DNA from: Pilaira anomala
Lineage: Eukaryota > Mucoromycota > Mucoromycetes > Mucorales > Mucoraceae
Direction: 5' to 3'
Assembly: GCA_025716855.1 (NCBI GenBank)
Contig: JAIXMQ010000072.1
Location: 62,001-126,000 of the forward strand
DNA length: 64,000 nt
In this document: one piece after another, positions 30,562 to 41,700 of the stretch
Numbering within the stretch: the first letter of the stretch is position 1
How the letters are laid out: each line of letters begins with the position of its first letter
Position numbers and translations under genes: made by a program
Notes under the pieces: generated by a model
What the model was told of the DNA's origin: nothing
Database searches by the model: none
Seen by the model: only the letters and a program-made list of their open reading frames with translations

Positions 30562-31357
30562 CTATTTCTTCTCCTACTTCCGATAGTCCTGCTAATTATG
30601 CTAGTCCTACTTCAACTAATTCATATGGCTTCCTAGCAGAAACACAGTATCAAAAATCATTTCAAGAACAACACTTAGGTACTTTTTTTTTTTTTTTTTT
30701 TTTTGGTTACTGATTTTTTTTTTTTTTTCTGTACATATTTATTAACCTTTTTTTTTTTTTTTTTATGATTATAGAAAATTTAAAAAGAAATCCGGCTAGA
30801 CGAGAAATGTTTGAAGTAAATAGAGCAGGAACTGGTATAATAGACTTTCCTTTAGAATCAAAACTACTGACTGCTGATACAGTAGAAACCATTACGGATT
30901 TGAAACGTAACATTTATCCAGAGGTTTCAGATGGCCTTCCTATATTTGTGGATAGTAGTGGTAGTGGTAGTGTTAGTGGCAGTGGTAGTGGTAGTGGTAG
31001 TGTTGGAAGTGGTAGTAGCAATCGTAGTACAATTAAAGACGATGATGGCAAGGATACTAGTAGTCAAAGTACGCGTAGATATAGCTCTAGTAGTAATGGT
31101 AGTAGAGGTAGTACTACCGTACGTATTACTCATAGAAGATATAGGCTTCGTAGTCAAACCAGAGGTACAAAAAATAATAATAATAATAATAATAAGGTGA
31201 TATATAGTATTCATGTATAACTGACCTTTCCAATTACAATTTAGCTTCTGCCTCCTTCCGATCTGTCTCTTCTACCTCGTCCGAATCTACAGCCAACACT
31301 ACTAATACTCATATAGAATCGAATACAGACGATGAAGGTTTCTCGATTCCAAATTAA
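30195..31357 (+). CDS. Hypothetical low-complexity protein
   Basis: Three exons (30195-30678, 30775-31164, 31245-31357) give 328 aa. The ATG after GGAGGAAAC was chosen over an upstream open stretch, because MGKVATTVQKTRLHAKLWRG looks like a true N-terminus. The last splice is inferred: the donor at 31165 inside AGAGGTACAA restores a Ser/Thr-rich frame ending DDEGFSIPN, whereas staying open past it gives a run of Asn and a poor tail. Two parts look folded: residues 1-90 (helical, with LARDLKFSAEQARVLSDIAL) and about 162-215 (NLKRNPARREMFEVNRAG and IIDFPLESKLL). Between and after them are poly-Ala, poly-Thr and Ser-Gly repeats. I do not recognise the family. It lies 120 bp upstream of Zim17 on the same strand. 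Confidence 0.72.
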
Positions 31358-31477
31358 AAAGTGTATGTGATTATAAAGAAACATTTTATAATATTTTCCT
31401 TTTATAGTATTCATACATTTTTCCACCCTTGAAAAAAAAAATAAAAATTTCATTTCATTTCTTTTTTGTATTTTACC

Positions 31478-32005
31478 ATGTTGCGTTCTATTCAACGTTT
31501 AGTTAAGCCTTATGTAGCTCAAAGTATGTTACGTACAGTATCTGCTCACAGATATGGAGTAACACCTCTTTACCGTTTTCACACCAAAGCAACACTTTTT
31601 GAAAAACAACAAGAAGATGTACCCACTATCGATCCTAACCATAAAATGTTAATTGGCTTCACATGCAAAGTTTGTCAAGATCGTTCTCATCACGTCATGT
31701 CTAAACACTCTTATACAAAAGGCGTTGTCTTGATCCAATGTCCAGGTTGTAAGAATCGACACTTGATTGCAGATAATTTGGGTTGGTTTCGCGACGGTAA
31801 GACGAATATTGAAGACCTTGTCAAGGAAAAGGGAGAAGCCATTCGACACGTCGTTGTGGACGATCAAGGTGTAGAACGTTTAGGTGATTTATTAGAATGG
31901 TTACCTGAAATTGCACAAGAAGAAAAGTTGAAAAAGGAACAACAAAAATTAAAAGCAGAAGAATTAAAGAAAGAACAAGCTTCGTTAAAGGAAGAAGAGT
32001 CATAG
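31478..32005 (+). CDS. ZIM17: DNL-type zinc-finger mitochondrial chaperone helper (Zim17/Hep1/DNLZ)
   Basis: Single exon, 175 aa. The first 50 or so residues are basic and amphipathic ([20 protein letters not shown]), as expected for a mitochondrial matrix presequence. The zinc-binding core has CKVC (Cys63, Cys66) and CPGC (Cys88, Cys91), followed by the diagnostic DNLGWF. The C-terminus is a Lys/Glu helix. Family members keep mitochondrial Hsp70 soluble and are needed for protein import and Fe-S protein biogenesis. The gene converges on the CDP-diacylglycerol synthase gene with only 4 bp between the two stop codons, so the two transcripts must overlap. Confidence 0.93.
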   Translation: MLRSIQRLVKPYVAQSMLRTVSAHRYGVTPLYRFHTKATLFEKQQEDVPTIDPNHKMLIGFTCKVCQDRSHHVMSKHSYTKGVVLIQCPGCKNRHLIADNLGWFRDGKTNIEDLVKEKGEAIRHVVVDDQGVERLGDLLEWLPEIAQEEKLKKEQQKLKAEELKKEQASLKEEES

Positions 32006-32009
32006 TTTA

Positions 32010-33295
32010 TTATGTTATATAGTTGAAATAAACAAATGTAAATAAGGAAAGAAATAATTGACAATCTACTCGGTCTGTAAGTCCTCCATGACCTGGAATG
32101 AAACTTCCAAAGTCTTTGAGTTGGCCTGCTCGTTTGATCGCGCTTGTAAAATATCCACCAAAGGGTGCATAAATGGATGAGAATAATGCAAGGATAATAC
32201 CATGATATTGTATGTCTTTATAAATATCCTATATATATATGTGTGTGTGTTAATATACATAAATATATATATATATATTATAAAGAAAACTTACTGTCTG
32301 TCCAATTCTTATTAAGCTGTCAAACTGAGATAACCAACCAGAAAACTATTACATTGTTCAAACTTTCTCCTTTTTTTTTTAAAAAAAAAAAAACATAATA
32401 TAAATATTTACCACATATCCAAACAATACAGTAATTACACAAGCACCAATAAACCCTTCAACAGTTTTATTTGGGCTTACATTAAGTAACTTGTGTTTCC
32501 CAAACCATCTTCCACAAACGAACGCAGCCGTATCATTACATACAACTAATGAACAAGGAAACAAAAACCTATATAACAATTAGTCTTACTACAGACAATT
32601 CTATAATTTTTTTTTTTTTTTTACCAAAATATACCGCCATGCTTGATATTCAAATGAATTACTGCAGGCTGAATTGTAGTGTAAAGTAAAATAACGTGTA
32701 TGTAAAACGTGTGTAAAAGAGCAGCAGATAAATTTGAATTCTTCTTGTTCACTTTTTTATCCAACACAAGACATACCCAGGCCATAAACCCTATCATTGA
32801 TATATTAGAAATTGAGCTAGAGCCATGTGTGTGTGTGTGTGTGTGTGTGTGTTTTACATTGTGTATACGAAAAAAGATACCAAATCAATATAGTTGCATG
32901 ATCTGTGTATAAAAGATGTAAGGAAAGTGACATGGAAATAATGAAAAGAGTCCTGTATATGTATTATAGATTAGATATATATATATATATCATAGAGCTA
33001 CTTTTTTTTTACATACCAGTCAAATAACAATTGTGTCTTTTCAAGGTGAATAGGGAAACCAGTTAAATTGACTTGTCTTAGTTCCTATGTATATTAAAAA
33101 AAAGAATCAACATGTGTGCCATATGGTTTTTCTTCACTCCCTTTTTTTTTTTTTTTTTTTTACATGAAACACTTTGCATTGGATAAGAGTCAATAAAAGG
33201 AGATTCAATTCTTTCTTGTCTGATAGTATGATACTAATTAACAATCCAACCATGACGATCCCAGCCGTAATTCTTAATTTTATCTCGAGTGTCAT
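32010..33295 (-). CDS. CDS1: Phosphatidate cytidylyltransferase (CDP-diacylglycerol synthase)
   Basis: Seven exons (33295-33164, 33084-33017, 32952-32858, 32790-32625, 32568-32412, 32345-32295, 32228-32010) give 295 aa in frame. The enzyme makes CDP-diacylglycerol from phosphatidate and CTP in the ER, feeding phosphatidylinositol and cardiolipin synthesis. The C-terminus shows the family signature: [20 protein letters not shown] then [14 protein letters not shown], with the metal-binding Asp pair. Earlier matches are [25 protein letters not shown] and [11 protein letters not shown]. At 295 aa it is much shorter than fungal and animal enzymes (about 450 aa). The missing part is the N-terminal cytosolic region, and the start used here (33295) is uncertain: an ATG in another frame lies just upstream at about 33338. 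The third intron carries a GT/AC repeat. Confidence 0.87.
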
Positions 33296-33536
33296 TTACT
33301 TTATAATATATATTACGAGAAGAAGGGATGATATTCATAGTTTCTTTTTATACAACTCTTTCTTTCTCTCCTTTATATCTCTGACAACAACAGCAACAAC
33401 AACAACAACAACAAAAAGGGGTGGGGGAATAAGTCACGAGAACGGTTATCGCGGCGTCGTTTGCTATCAAAAAAGATAAACTTGTTGTTACAGTTAAAAA
33501 GGTCTGCTGATAAAATTAGACAGGTTTACCGGAGTG

Positions 33537-33574
<38 letters not shown>

Positions 33575-33639
33575 GACTCACCAGTAAAAGAAAAACGAAC
33601 AAACAAAATTTTTTTTTTTTTTCTTTTCTTTAATTAATC
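33296..33639. promoter_or_regulatory. Divergent promoter between CDS1-like gene and GlnRS
   Basis: A 344-bp interval with a CAA repeat (about 33386-33415), a GGGGTGGGGG string (33418-33427) and an A run of about 32 bases (33541-33572). It may also hold an undetected 5' part of the CDP-DAG synthase gene. No defined binding site could be assigned. Confidence 0.4.
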
Positions 33640-33912
33640 ATGGAAGAACTCATTCCACTCTTTGTTAAAATCGGTTTATCCGAGTCAAAGGCAAAAGATA
33701 CTGCTAAAAACAAGAAATTAGCTCCTACACTTGAAACCGTGATTGATGAAGCCAAAGTACGTGAATCAGGTTGTGATAAGGAACGCGGTGTTCTTTTATA
33801 TAGTTTAGCTACTACTGTCACAAAGGGTGCTCTTGAACACTTGTCTTTTATCGTTCAAAAGATTATGAAGGGCGATTTAAAGACCACTGACCAAGTTTCT
33901 GGTATGTATTAT

Positions 33913-33968
<56 letters not shown>

Positions 33969-36227
33969 GAGGAGGTCTAACCATTTTGCTGTCGTAGCTG
34001 CTATCAAGTATTGTGAACAAGGTTTTACTAACGAAGATGAATTTGACGCTGCTACTGGTGTTGGTAAGTTTTTTTTTAAAAAAAAAAATAATCATATTCA
34101 ATTTGATTAAAAAAAAAAACACACGTTTTCTTTAAAATAGGTATCACCGTAACTCCTGAACAAATCAAGGAAGCCATTGCAGAGTATATCAACAGTAACA
34201 AGGAAAATATCGTGACCAACCGATACAAGACATTAGGTCCTACACTTGCTAACGCTCGTAAGATTGAAGCACTTCGTTGGGCAGATGGTGGTAAAGTCAA
34301 GAACGAGATTGAAGCACAATACTTGGCTTTATTAGGTCCTAAAGATGAACGTGATGCACCTCAAAAGAAGAAGAAGGAACCTAAAGTAAATACCAAGGCT
34401 GATCCCAAATCCAAATCTTCCACTGCTGCTGCTGCTGAACCTACGACTGTAGATCTCGCTACCAAAGTCTTTTTTGAAGGTGAACTCGGTAAATTACACA
34501 AGGCAGGTGAAAACCCACAAATTAAACCCGAGTTAATGGAAGAACATTTAAAGGCAACAGGCGGTAAAGTAGTCACACGATTCCCTCCTGAGCCCAATGG
34601 TTATCTTCATATTGGTCATGCCAAAGCAATTAATGTTAGTTTTGGATATGCTCGTGCACACAATGGTGTCACTTACCTTCGTTATGATGATACTAACCCA
34701 GAAGCTGAAGAAGAAAAGTACTTTACATCCATTTTGGAGACAGTCAAGTGGCTTGGATTTGAACCTTTCAAGATCACCTATTCAAGTGATTATTTCCAAC
34801 AATTGTTTGACTTGGCCGTTAAATTGATCAAGAAAGGATTAGCTTATACATGTCAATGTACTGGAGAAGAAATTAATGCATGCCGTGGTGGTAAAGATCA
34901 TGGAGAACGTAGAGCTTGTGTTCATCGTGATAGACCTATTGAGGAAACTCTGGATCAATTTTACAAGATGAAAGAAGGTAGATATAAAGAAGGTGAAGTC
35001 ACTTTACGTATGAAGATGGATTTAGAGAATGGTAATCCACAATTTTGGGATTTAATTGCTTATCGTGTACTTTATACACCTCATTATCGTACACATGATC
35101 AATGGTGTATTTATCCTACATATGATTTCACTCATTGTTTAGTCGATTCATTTGAGAATATCACTCATTCTCTTTGTACTACTGAATTCAGACAATCTCG
35201 TGAAAGTTATTATTGGTTAGTAGATGCAGTTGAAGTCTATAAGCCTGTTCAATGGGAATATGGACGTTTGAATGTGACTGGAACTATCATGTCCAAGAGA
35301 AAGATTCTCAAGATGGTAAATAATAATTATGTAAGCGATTGGGATGATCCAAGATTATATACACTTGTTGGTATTCGTCGTCGTGGTGTACCACCAGAGG
35401 CTATCAACAACTTTGTACTCGAATTGGGTGTAACTACTAGTCAATCTACTATTGAAGTCAAAAGATTTGATACAAAGACTCGTGAATATTTGGATAAGAC
35501 TACGCCTCGTTTAATGGCTATTTTGGATCCACTTCGTGTTGTATTAACTAATGTATCGGATGATTATCTTGAAGAATGTATTGCACCTAATAAGCCAAGA
35601 GATCCATCTATGGGAGAACATAAAGTACCATTTACAAAAGTATTTTATATTGATAGATCTGATTTCAGAGAAGTGGATTCAAAGGGATATTATCGTCTTG
35701 CACCTGGTAAATCAGTCGGTCTCTTGTTTGCTAAACATCCTGTTCATTGTACTGGATTCAAAAAAGATAAAGATGGTAAAATTACTGAAGTTGAATGTAT
35801 TTATGAAAATGAAGGAGAATTCAAGAAGCCAAAGACATATATTCATTGGATTGCAGAAAGTCCTAAAGATAATTCACCAGTTCAATTAGATGAAGTACGT
35901 ATCTATGAAAGATTATTCTTACATGACAACCCAGAAACTGTGGAAGGTGGTTACTTGAACGATATCAATTCTCATTCGTTGGAAATCGTTAAGGGCGGTA
36001 TTGCCGAAGTCGGAATCTATGATCAAATTGCTGATTGGGTTAAAAAGACTGGCGGAAAAGATAAAGAAAGTATGCGCTGGCAATTCACTCGTACTGGTTA
36101 CTTTTGTTTGGATAAAGACACTGAATTGGATTTAGACTTAATTAAGGCTGGTAAAGTTAAAGAAGGAATTAAGAAACTTGTTGTCAATCGTACTGTATCA
36201 CTTAAAGAAGATGCTGATAAAGATTAA
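33640..36227 (+). CDS. Glutaminyl-tRNA synthetase, cytosolic
   Basis: Three exons (33640-33901, 33998-34063, 34141-36227) give 804 aa, the normal size of eukaryotic GlnRS. It charges tRNA-Gln with glutamine. Residues 1 to about 190 form the eukaryote-specific N-terminal domain (LETVIDEAKVRESGCDKERG, RYKTLGPTLANARKIEALRW), followed by a Lys/Ala-rich linker. The class I catalytic core starts VTRFPPEPNGYLHIGHAKAI with HIGH at about residue 266; the KMSKS-like loop is MSKRK at about 493 in LNVTGTIMSKRKILKM. The C-terminal beta-barrels that read the anticodon end near the C-terminus. Intron 1 is mostly an AG repeat. The family is certain. Confidence 0.97.
33915..33962 (+). repeat. AG microsatellite inside GlnRS intron 1
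   Basis: About 24 AG units fill the middle of the first GlnRS intron (33902-33997). Such a purine tract on the sense strand is unusual inside an intron and likely length-variable. Confidence 0.85.
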
Positions 36228-36570
36228 AAATAAATTTTTTTTTTTTTTGACCCCATGACTTTAAAAATAAATTATTTTGTGTGACAACAATTGATAACGA
36301 ATTGAATTCATTAGTTTTTTTATTAGGAAAAAAAAAAAAAAAAAAAAAAAGATAAAAATATGCTTAATAGTATTATATGGCGTAATAAAAATGTGTTTGT
36401 GCTTAAGTTGTGTGTGTGTGTGTGGAAATGCTTCTATAGGATAAGGGGGAGGAGGAGGAGGAGGAGGAAAAAAAAATAATAGAAAAAGATAAATCTTTTT
36501 CATACGGAAAAATGCAATAAGGTATAATATATATACAGAAGGGAGGAGTTGAAATCTAATATTTTCTTCT
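36228..36570. other. Convergent spacer with simple repeats
   Basis: This is the 3' flank of GlnRS and of the zinc-ribbon gene. It contains an A run (36329-36350), a GT repeat (36411-36423) and a GAG repeat (36445-36468). No coding sequence. Confidence 0.55.
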
Positions 36571-36882
36571 TTAAGGAGATGAAGAATTAGGAGGAGTAGA
36601 GGCTTCACCAAAATAAAAGTCATCAGAGTTTTCTGATAAGTATCGATCCAATTCAGCAGATTCTCTTCCGTCATATGGTAACATTTGATTTTTCCATTTG
36701 CATTGCGAGCATTCATATCTTACTGTTGAATTATCAGTGATACGTTTATTCAATACAATAAGTGATTTTTCGGATCGTGTTAATTGAACTGAATTTTGGT
36801 TCTTGCATCGTGGGCATGGATGACTTGCATGTTCAAGTGAAATCTTTTTTCCAGAGTTTGATACTAGTACGAATCCAACCAT
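36571..36882 (-). CDS. Small zinc-ribbon protein
   Basis: Single exon, 103 aa. Two Cys pairs, CPRC (Cys23, Cys26) and CSQC (Cys58, Cys61), are spaced 31 residues apart like a four-Cys zinc ribbon. The first pair follows a hydrophobic strand (MVGFVLVSNS). The C-terminus is acidic and Ser/Pro-rich (SENSDDFYFGE). I recognise the fold but not a named family; similar short proteins are known in fungi without a defined role. A GT repeat directly precedes the start codon on the genomic strand. The open frame, composition and start context support a real gene, facing GlnRS. Confidence 0.68.
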   Translation of the reverse strand: MVGFVLVSNSGKKISLEHASHPCPRCKNQNSVQLTRSEKSLIVLNKRITDNSTVRYECSQCKWKNQMLPYDGRESAELDRYLSENSDDFYFGEASTPPNSSSP

Positions 36883-39566
36883 TGTGTGTGTGTGTGTGTG
36901 TGTATATTTTAAAGAGGATATATTATTATTTAAATAATTAAAATAATAAAAAAGAAATAAATAAAAAATTTAGGTTGTATTTATAGTTTTTTTAAAGTGG
37001 GATGGCTGACTTTAAAAAATATATATTTTTTTTCTTCTTAGCTTTCATAGAGTGATTGAATAGGATAAGTTTCAAAATAATTAATCCACGTTTTTTTTTT
37101 TTTTTTTTTTTTTTTGCAATCGAGTGCTACTACTTCGTCATACCCTAAACAATAAATAAACGGTAACTTGTCGTCATGGTTACGTCGGAAACTAAAGAAT
37201 CATCCTCCTCCAAGTTTCGATCCCTATTCTTCCGGGCATCCGTTTTTCTTTCTCTCTCTTTTTTTTTACGGTTGAAGGGCTCTAATTCAACAGTCTAAAA
37301 AAAAAAATACCTTAATTACGCCCTGATTGTTTTATTGTAATGTACCTTTCACGCTAATTACACTTGTTGATAGATAAATTGCATCATTTCGGCTGGTTGT
37401 AGAACTCCGTAATTCGAATATATGAAATGAATTTTTACAACCGATCTTTTTCAAATGATTAATATGTAAATGCTGCGGATAAATAATATATAATATGTCT
37501 GAATTAACCAAGAGAGTTGAATATTTAGAATTCCCACCCGAAAAAAAAAAAAAAAAAAAAAAAACTTTATCTCAGTGTTTACTAGAATGAACATATTTTT
37601 CAATGTTTACAAAAAGGAATGCAAATCATTTTGTTGTAAATGTAATAAACAACTAAAACAGACAGAGAGAAAAAAAAACCAGGTGATGTAGAATGAAATC
37701 ACGCGTCATTTATTATATACACTGACGAAAAAGGGAAAAAAGTCAATTGATAATCAATCTCCCTTTTAGATTTCATTACAAAAATGTGTGTATACACGCT
37801 AATATCTTAATTACGAGGAGAGGAAAAAGAAATTTTTCTTTGAAAAAAAGAGGGAGAGAGAGAGGGGGGGGGGGGGCTCATAATTTCAGTTATAGTATAA
37901 GGTTAGAAACAAACTATCTCTTTCTCCTCTTTTTGATGAAAAAAAAAAGGGAGTTCTCCTTCTTTTTATTATCTTCGGTTGATGAAAAAAAAAAAAAACT
38001 TTTTTGACAGGCAAAAAGGGAGTCCTAAAATTTTTAACTATGTACTATTTTTTAATTGGTGTATTCTTTTTCTCTTTGTTTGTAAGTGTATGGAATAAAA
38101 AAGAATGAGTCAAGTCATCCATCTATTTTTTTTTTTTTTTTGTAACTGAAATTAAATAAAACCTCTCTTTTTCTCTTACACATAACACAACTCAGTGCTA
38201 ATTAATTATTTTGCTTTACCCAGGATCAAGTGACAAAGACCAAGTGTAACAATACTTGTTTCTTTTTTTCTAAAATATGTCATCGAAAAAATGTAAATTA
38301 TTCGACTCATAAGAAGTTTGGTCCCGAGCCTAATTATAGTATCAAAAAAAAAAAAAAAAGGGTCACGTTAATTTGCAATCGAGATTCTATCCTCTTTTTT
38401 CTTTTCAGTTACAGCAACTTTTAAAGAATATCGAGATGAAAAAGTAATATATACGTCAGTTTTCTTGGTATTAAAAAAAAAGAGAGAGAGAGCGTACTCT
38501 TAAATTTTTTATTTTTTTTCTCCAACATATTTGTATAATTAATTGAAGCAATTGGTACGACATGACTTTTTATAGTTGAACTCTATTCAATAACCTGCAT
38601 ATTGGTGTGTACGTGTGTTATACATTATGCATCTTTCATCTTTTTATTTGCATACCTTTTTTTTTTTTTTTTTTTCATCTTACCCGAACGGTTCAATCCA
38701 ATTGCCGTAAACCGGATAAAATTCTAAAAAGAAGTAGGAATATTAACATCGACAAAATATGTGCCAAAAAATTTTTGAGTTTTTTTTTATATATTATATA
38801 GTGGAGTTCCAAGTAAAATAAGGGGAAGGGGAAAAAATGGAATTTCTTTTTCTCGTCCCTCTCATGTCAAGAAACGAAAATAATTGCATGATGAAATCTT
38901 GGCGTGTGGGGTGAGAGAAAAACTAGATCCGCTGTTGTACACACAACCAAAATTCTTTTGTCGTACACTACATTATTTTCATATCTTAATTAAGAAGAGC
39001 GCCACTCGCATTAAAATACTTTCAACAGCTGATCTCTCATACAAAAAAAAAAGATGTGTTTTTTTTATAATTCTTTACAAATTAAACGAAATCCTGAATT
39101 CTACACTTTACGATCAAAACATGTGTATATACGCTTTTTTTTTTTTAAAAAAAAAAAAAAAAGTGTTACATAATAGCCTTAAAGTAGAAATGTGTTATTG
39201 TTTTTTTTTTCTTGAGTCAATATAACAAGTGATTTATTTTTGTTATCTGTAAAATAATGGTTCCATTGTTGCTGATTTGTAAAATAATAATAAAGAGTAT
39301 TATAATAAAGTAGTTATTAATAAACATGAACAAACGAATAATGTACCCTCACTTCTCTCTCTACAGGTACCTACAGCTCTAAAAAAAAAAGCATGAGGGA
39401 AATTTACTTGCTAGTAACATGGGGTTCAACTCCAACTATAACTCACTTTAATATAGCCTGTTTAATTTAAAGTTTTTTTTTTTTTTTTCTGTAGCTTATA
39501 AATAATCAAAGTAGCACTCAATTTGATTTGTGTTACGATTTTCTTTTAACTATATAGGCTATGCTA
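36883..39566. other. Gene-poor region before the fold-back element
   Basis: This 2.7-kb stretch is dominated by T and A runs, GA repeats near 37848-37862 and 38481-38493, and a G run at 37864-37876. Several open stretches of 60-110 codons are homopolymer-rich and unsupported. No RNA gene or repeat family was recognised. Confidence 0.45.
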
Positions 39567-39673
39567 CAGGATTTTACTCTTAAATAAGTACGATTGGAAT
39601 TTTTTTTTTGGTACGACTAGTAAAATAAATTTGAGACGCTTTATTTTTTTTTTTGGGACAATTTGAAAATAGA

Positions 39674-40472
39674 TCATTTTTCTATTTTCCTTCTTATATT
39701 GGTCGACGAATTCTTTGGTCCATTCTTCCATATCCGTTTTTCGTTTCGTAATTGGGGTTTTTCTTCAATACTTGTTGTGCTTGGTAGTTGGCTGAAGGCT
39801 CGACATTTGTTGGTAAACTGATTGGTTCTAGCATAGTTGAACTGGAGGAACCTTGTAGCAAGTATTTTGAGATGATACATGAGGTCGTGTAGCACGCACC
39901 ATCCAAAGCAATATTGCTTGATGATCCTTTTCATGTCTGGACCATCTTGCTCCACAACAGCATCGATAATTCTTTTAAATTGGTTGTCCGTGTTGCTGCA
40001 AACATCCAGTAATACATGCACCGTTTTTTTTTTTTTCATCTGTGCTGATTTAACTATCCAAAGCCTTCTTGAAGACTGCGTATAACATCTTAACATTCGG
40101 GTCACCTTTCTTCTCTAATTCCAAATAGTGACTGTTCTCGCTTGCTAATAAACACATATTCAATGGCAACTAGAGGTGACAAAGGGTGTTTCCAGTAATG
40201 ATTCTTTGATCGTTTTTGGATCCAGAAAATATGCTGCTTTGTGCCCAATGTGTCGACGGCAAAATCTTCATATAACTAGCGGTATCAGTATTGGCAAGTA
40301 TGCTGACTATTTGGGAGGGAACAGGGTGGATAGAAAGGATAACAACAATAGGCTCAACATCGTATTCGTTGCATAAATGCCCACAGTACTTGATTACGCG
40401 TCGGACGAATGGCTTGTCAACGGTATTTTGCACCTCTACGAGGACTGGTGGTAATGCGTTGGTTGCTTTCAC
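39674..40472 (-). pseudogene. PD-(D/E)XK-like nuclease relic, left arm copy
   Basis: Two open stretches on minus (40472-40170 and 40105-39674) are parts of one protein. The first has PVLVEVQNTVDKPFVRRVIK and YDVEPIVVILSIHPVPSQIV. The V-E-V-Q beta-strand followed by a helix and a second hydrophobic strand resembles the catalytic core of PD-(D/E)XK nucleases of the Rpn/YhgA type. The second has GDPNVKMLYAVFKKALDS (in a shifted frame before it) and QFKRIIDAVVEQDGPDMKRI. Frameshifts and in-frame stops between them mark it as dead. The assignment is by motif only; an uncharacterised domesticated or transposon-encoded family is equally possible. Confidence 0.5.
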
Positions 40473-40697
40473 AATAGGAGCATAAACAACATCAGCCTTC
40501 TTTCCATCAATCTATTCAGATGCTTTTGTAGTATAAACGCTCTGACCGTGGCATCCTATATATGGTCCATTACATTAGTAAAACGATGTGGATATTGTAA
40601 TTGCGCTCCCGTTGCTTTTACTTAATAGGGGTGTCAACTTACCTACGACTGTTTTTCACGTCAAGCTATCGTTGATATCTATCGTTAAGTTTCAGTC

Positions 40698-41700
40698 GCT
40701 ATGTGCGAAGGTATTTTTTTTTTCTTTTATTCTTTGATCTCTACATTTTGTACTGATTTTTTTTCCCCCCACTATTCGAATCAGACGAATTATTACAATT
40801 TATTATTCCTGCGAAATACAAGCCGGGAACTGACAAGATGTCGAAAAAAATGCTAAAGGATGAACGCATAATTGATTTTATTGTGAAAACTGTAGGTAAG
40901 TTGACACCCCTATTAAGTAAAAGCAATGGGAGGTACAAAATACCGTTGACAAGCCATTCATCCGACGCATAATCAAGTACTGTGGGCATTTATGCAACGA
41001 ATACGATGTTAAGCCTATTGTTGTTATCTTTTTTATCCACCCTATTCCCTCCCAAATAGTCAGCACACTTGCCAATACTGATACCGCTAGTTATATGAAG
41101 ATTTTGCCGTCGACACATTGGACACAAAGCAGCATATTTTCTGGATCCAAAAACGATCAAAGAATCATTACTGGAAACACCCTTTGTCACCTCTAGTTGC
41201 CATTGAATATGTGTTTATTAGCAAGCGAGAACAGTCACTATTTGGAATTAGAGAAGAAAGGTGACCCGAATGTTAAGATGTTATACGCAGTCTTCAAGAA
41301 GGCTTTGGATAGTTAAATCAGCACAGATGAAAAAAAAAAAAACGGTGCATGTATTACTGGATGTTTGCAGCAACACGGACAACCAATTTAAAAGAATTAT
41401 CGATGCTGTTGTGGAGCAAGATGGTCCAGACATGAAAAGGATCATCAAGCAATATTGCTTTGGATGGTGCGTGCTACACGACCTCATGTATCATCTCAAA
41501 ATACTTGCTACAAGGTTCCTCCAGTTCAACTATGCTAGAACCAATCAGTTTACCAACAAATGTCGAGCCTTCAGCCAACTACCAAGCACAACAAGTATTG
41601 AAGAAAAACCCCAATTACGAAACGAAAAACGGATATGGACCAAAGAATTCGTCGACCAATATAAGAAGGAAAATAGAAAAATGATCTATTTTCAAATTGT
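40698..41700 (+). pseudogene. PD-(D/E)XK-like nuclease relic, right arm copy
   Basis: This is the mirror copy on plus. Its 5' part lies in the unpaired spacer and reads like true exons: a possible start at about 40701, a short intron, then DELLQFIIPAKYKPGTDKMS and LKDERIIDFIVKTV. The arm then misses the segment with the V-E-V-Q strand present in the left copy, continues with YCGHLCNEYDVKPIVVIFFI and PSTHWTQSSIFSGSKNDQRI, and ends with the same C-terminal open stretch (41261-41770). The stops and missing segment mean it cannot be functional. Together the two copies show the order of the ancestral gene. Confidence 0.5.

Noticed and set aside
31165..31220. End of the hypothetical protein by reading through an Asn run to a stop at 31220
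   Set aside because: A GT donor at 31165 and an AG acceptor at 31244 give a better Ser/Thr-rich tail in frame; the Asn run is then intronic.
41281..41487. Cys/Ser-rich open stretch on minus in the fold-back right arm (also mirrored at 39879-40085)
   Set aside because: It is the antisense of the nuclease-relic C-terminal region and appears in both arms for that reason only.
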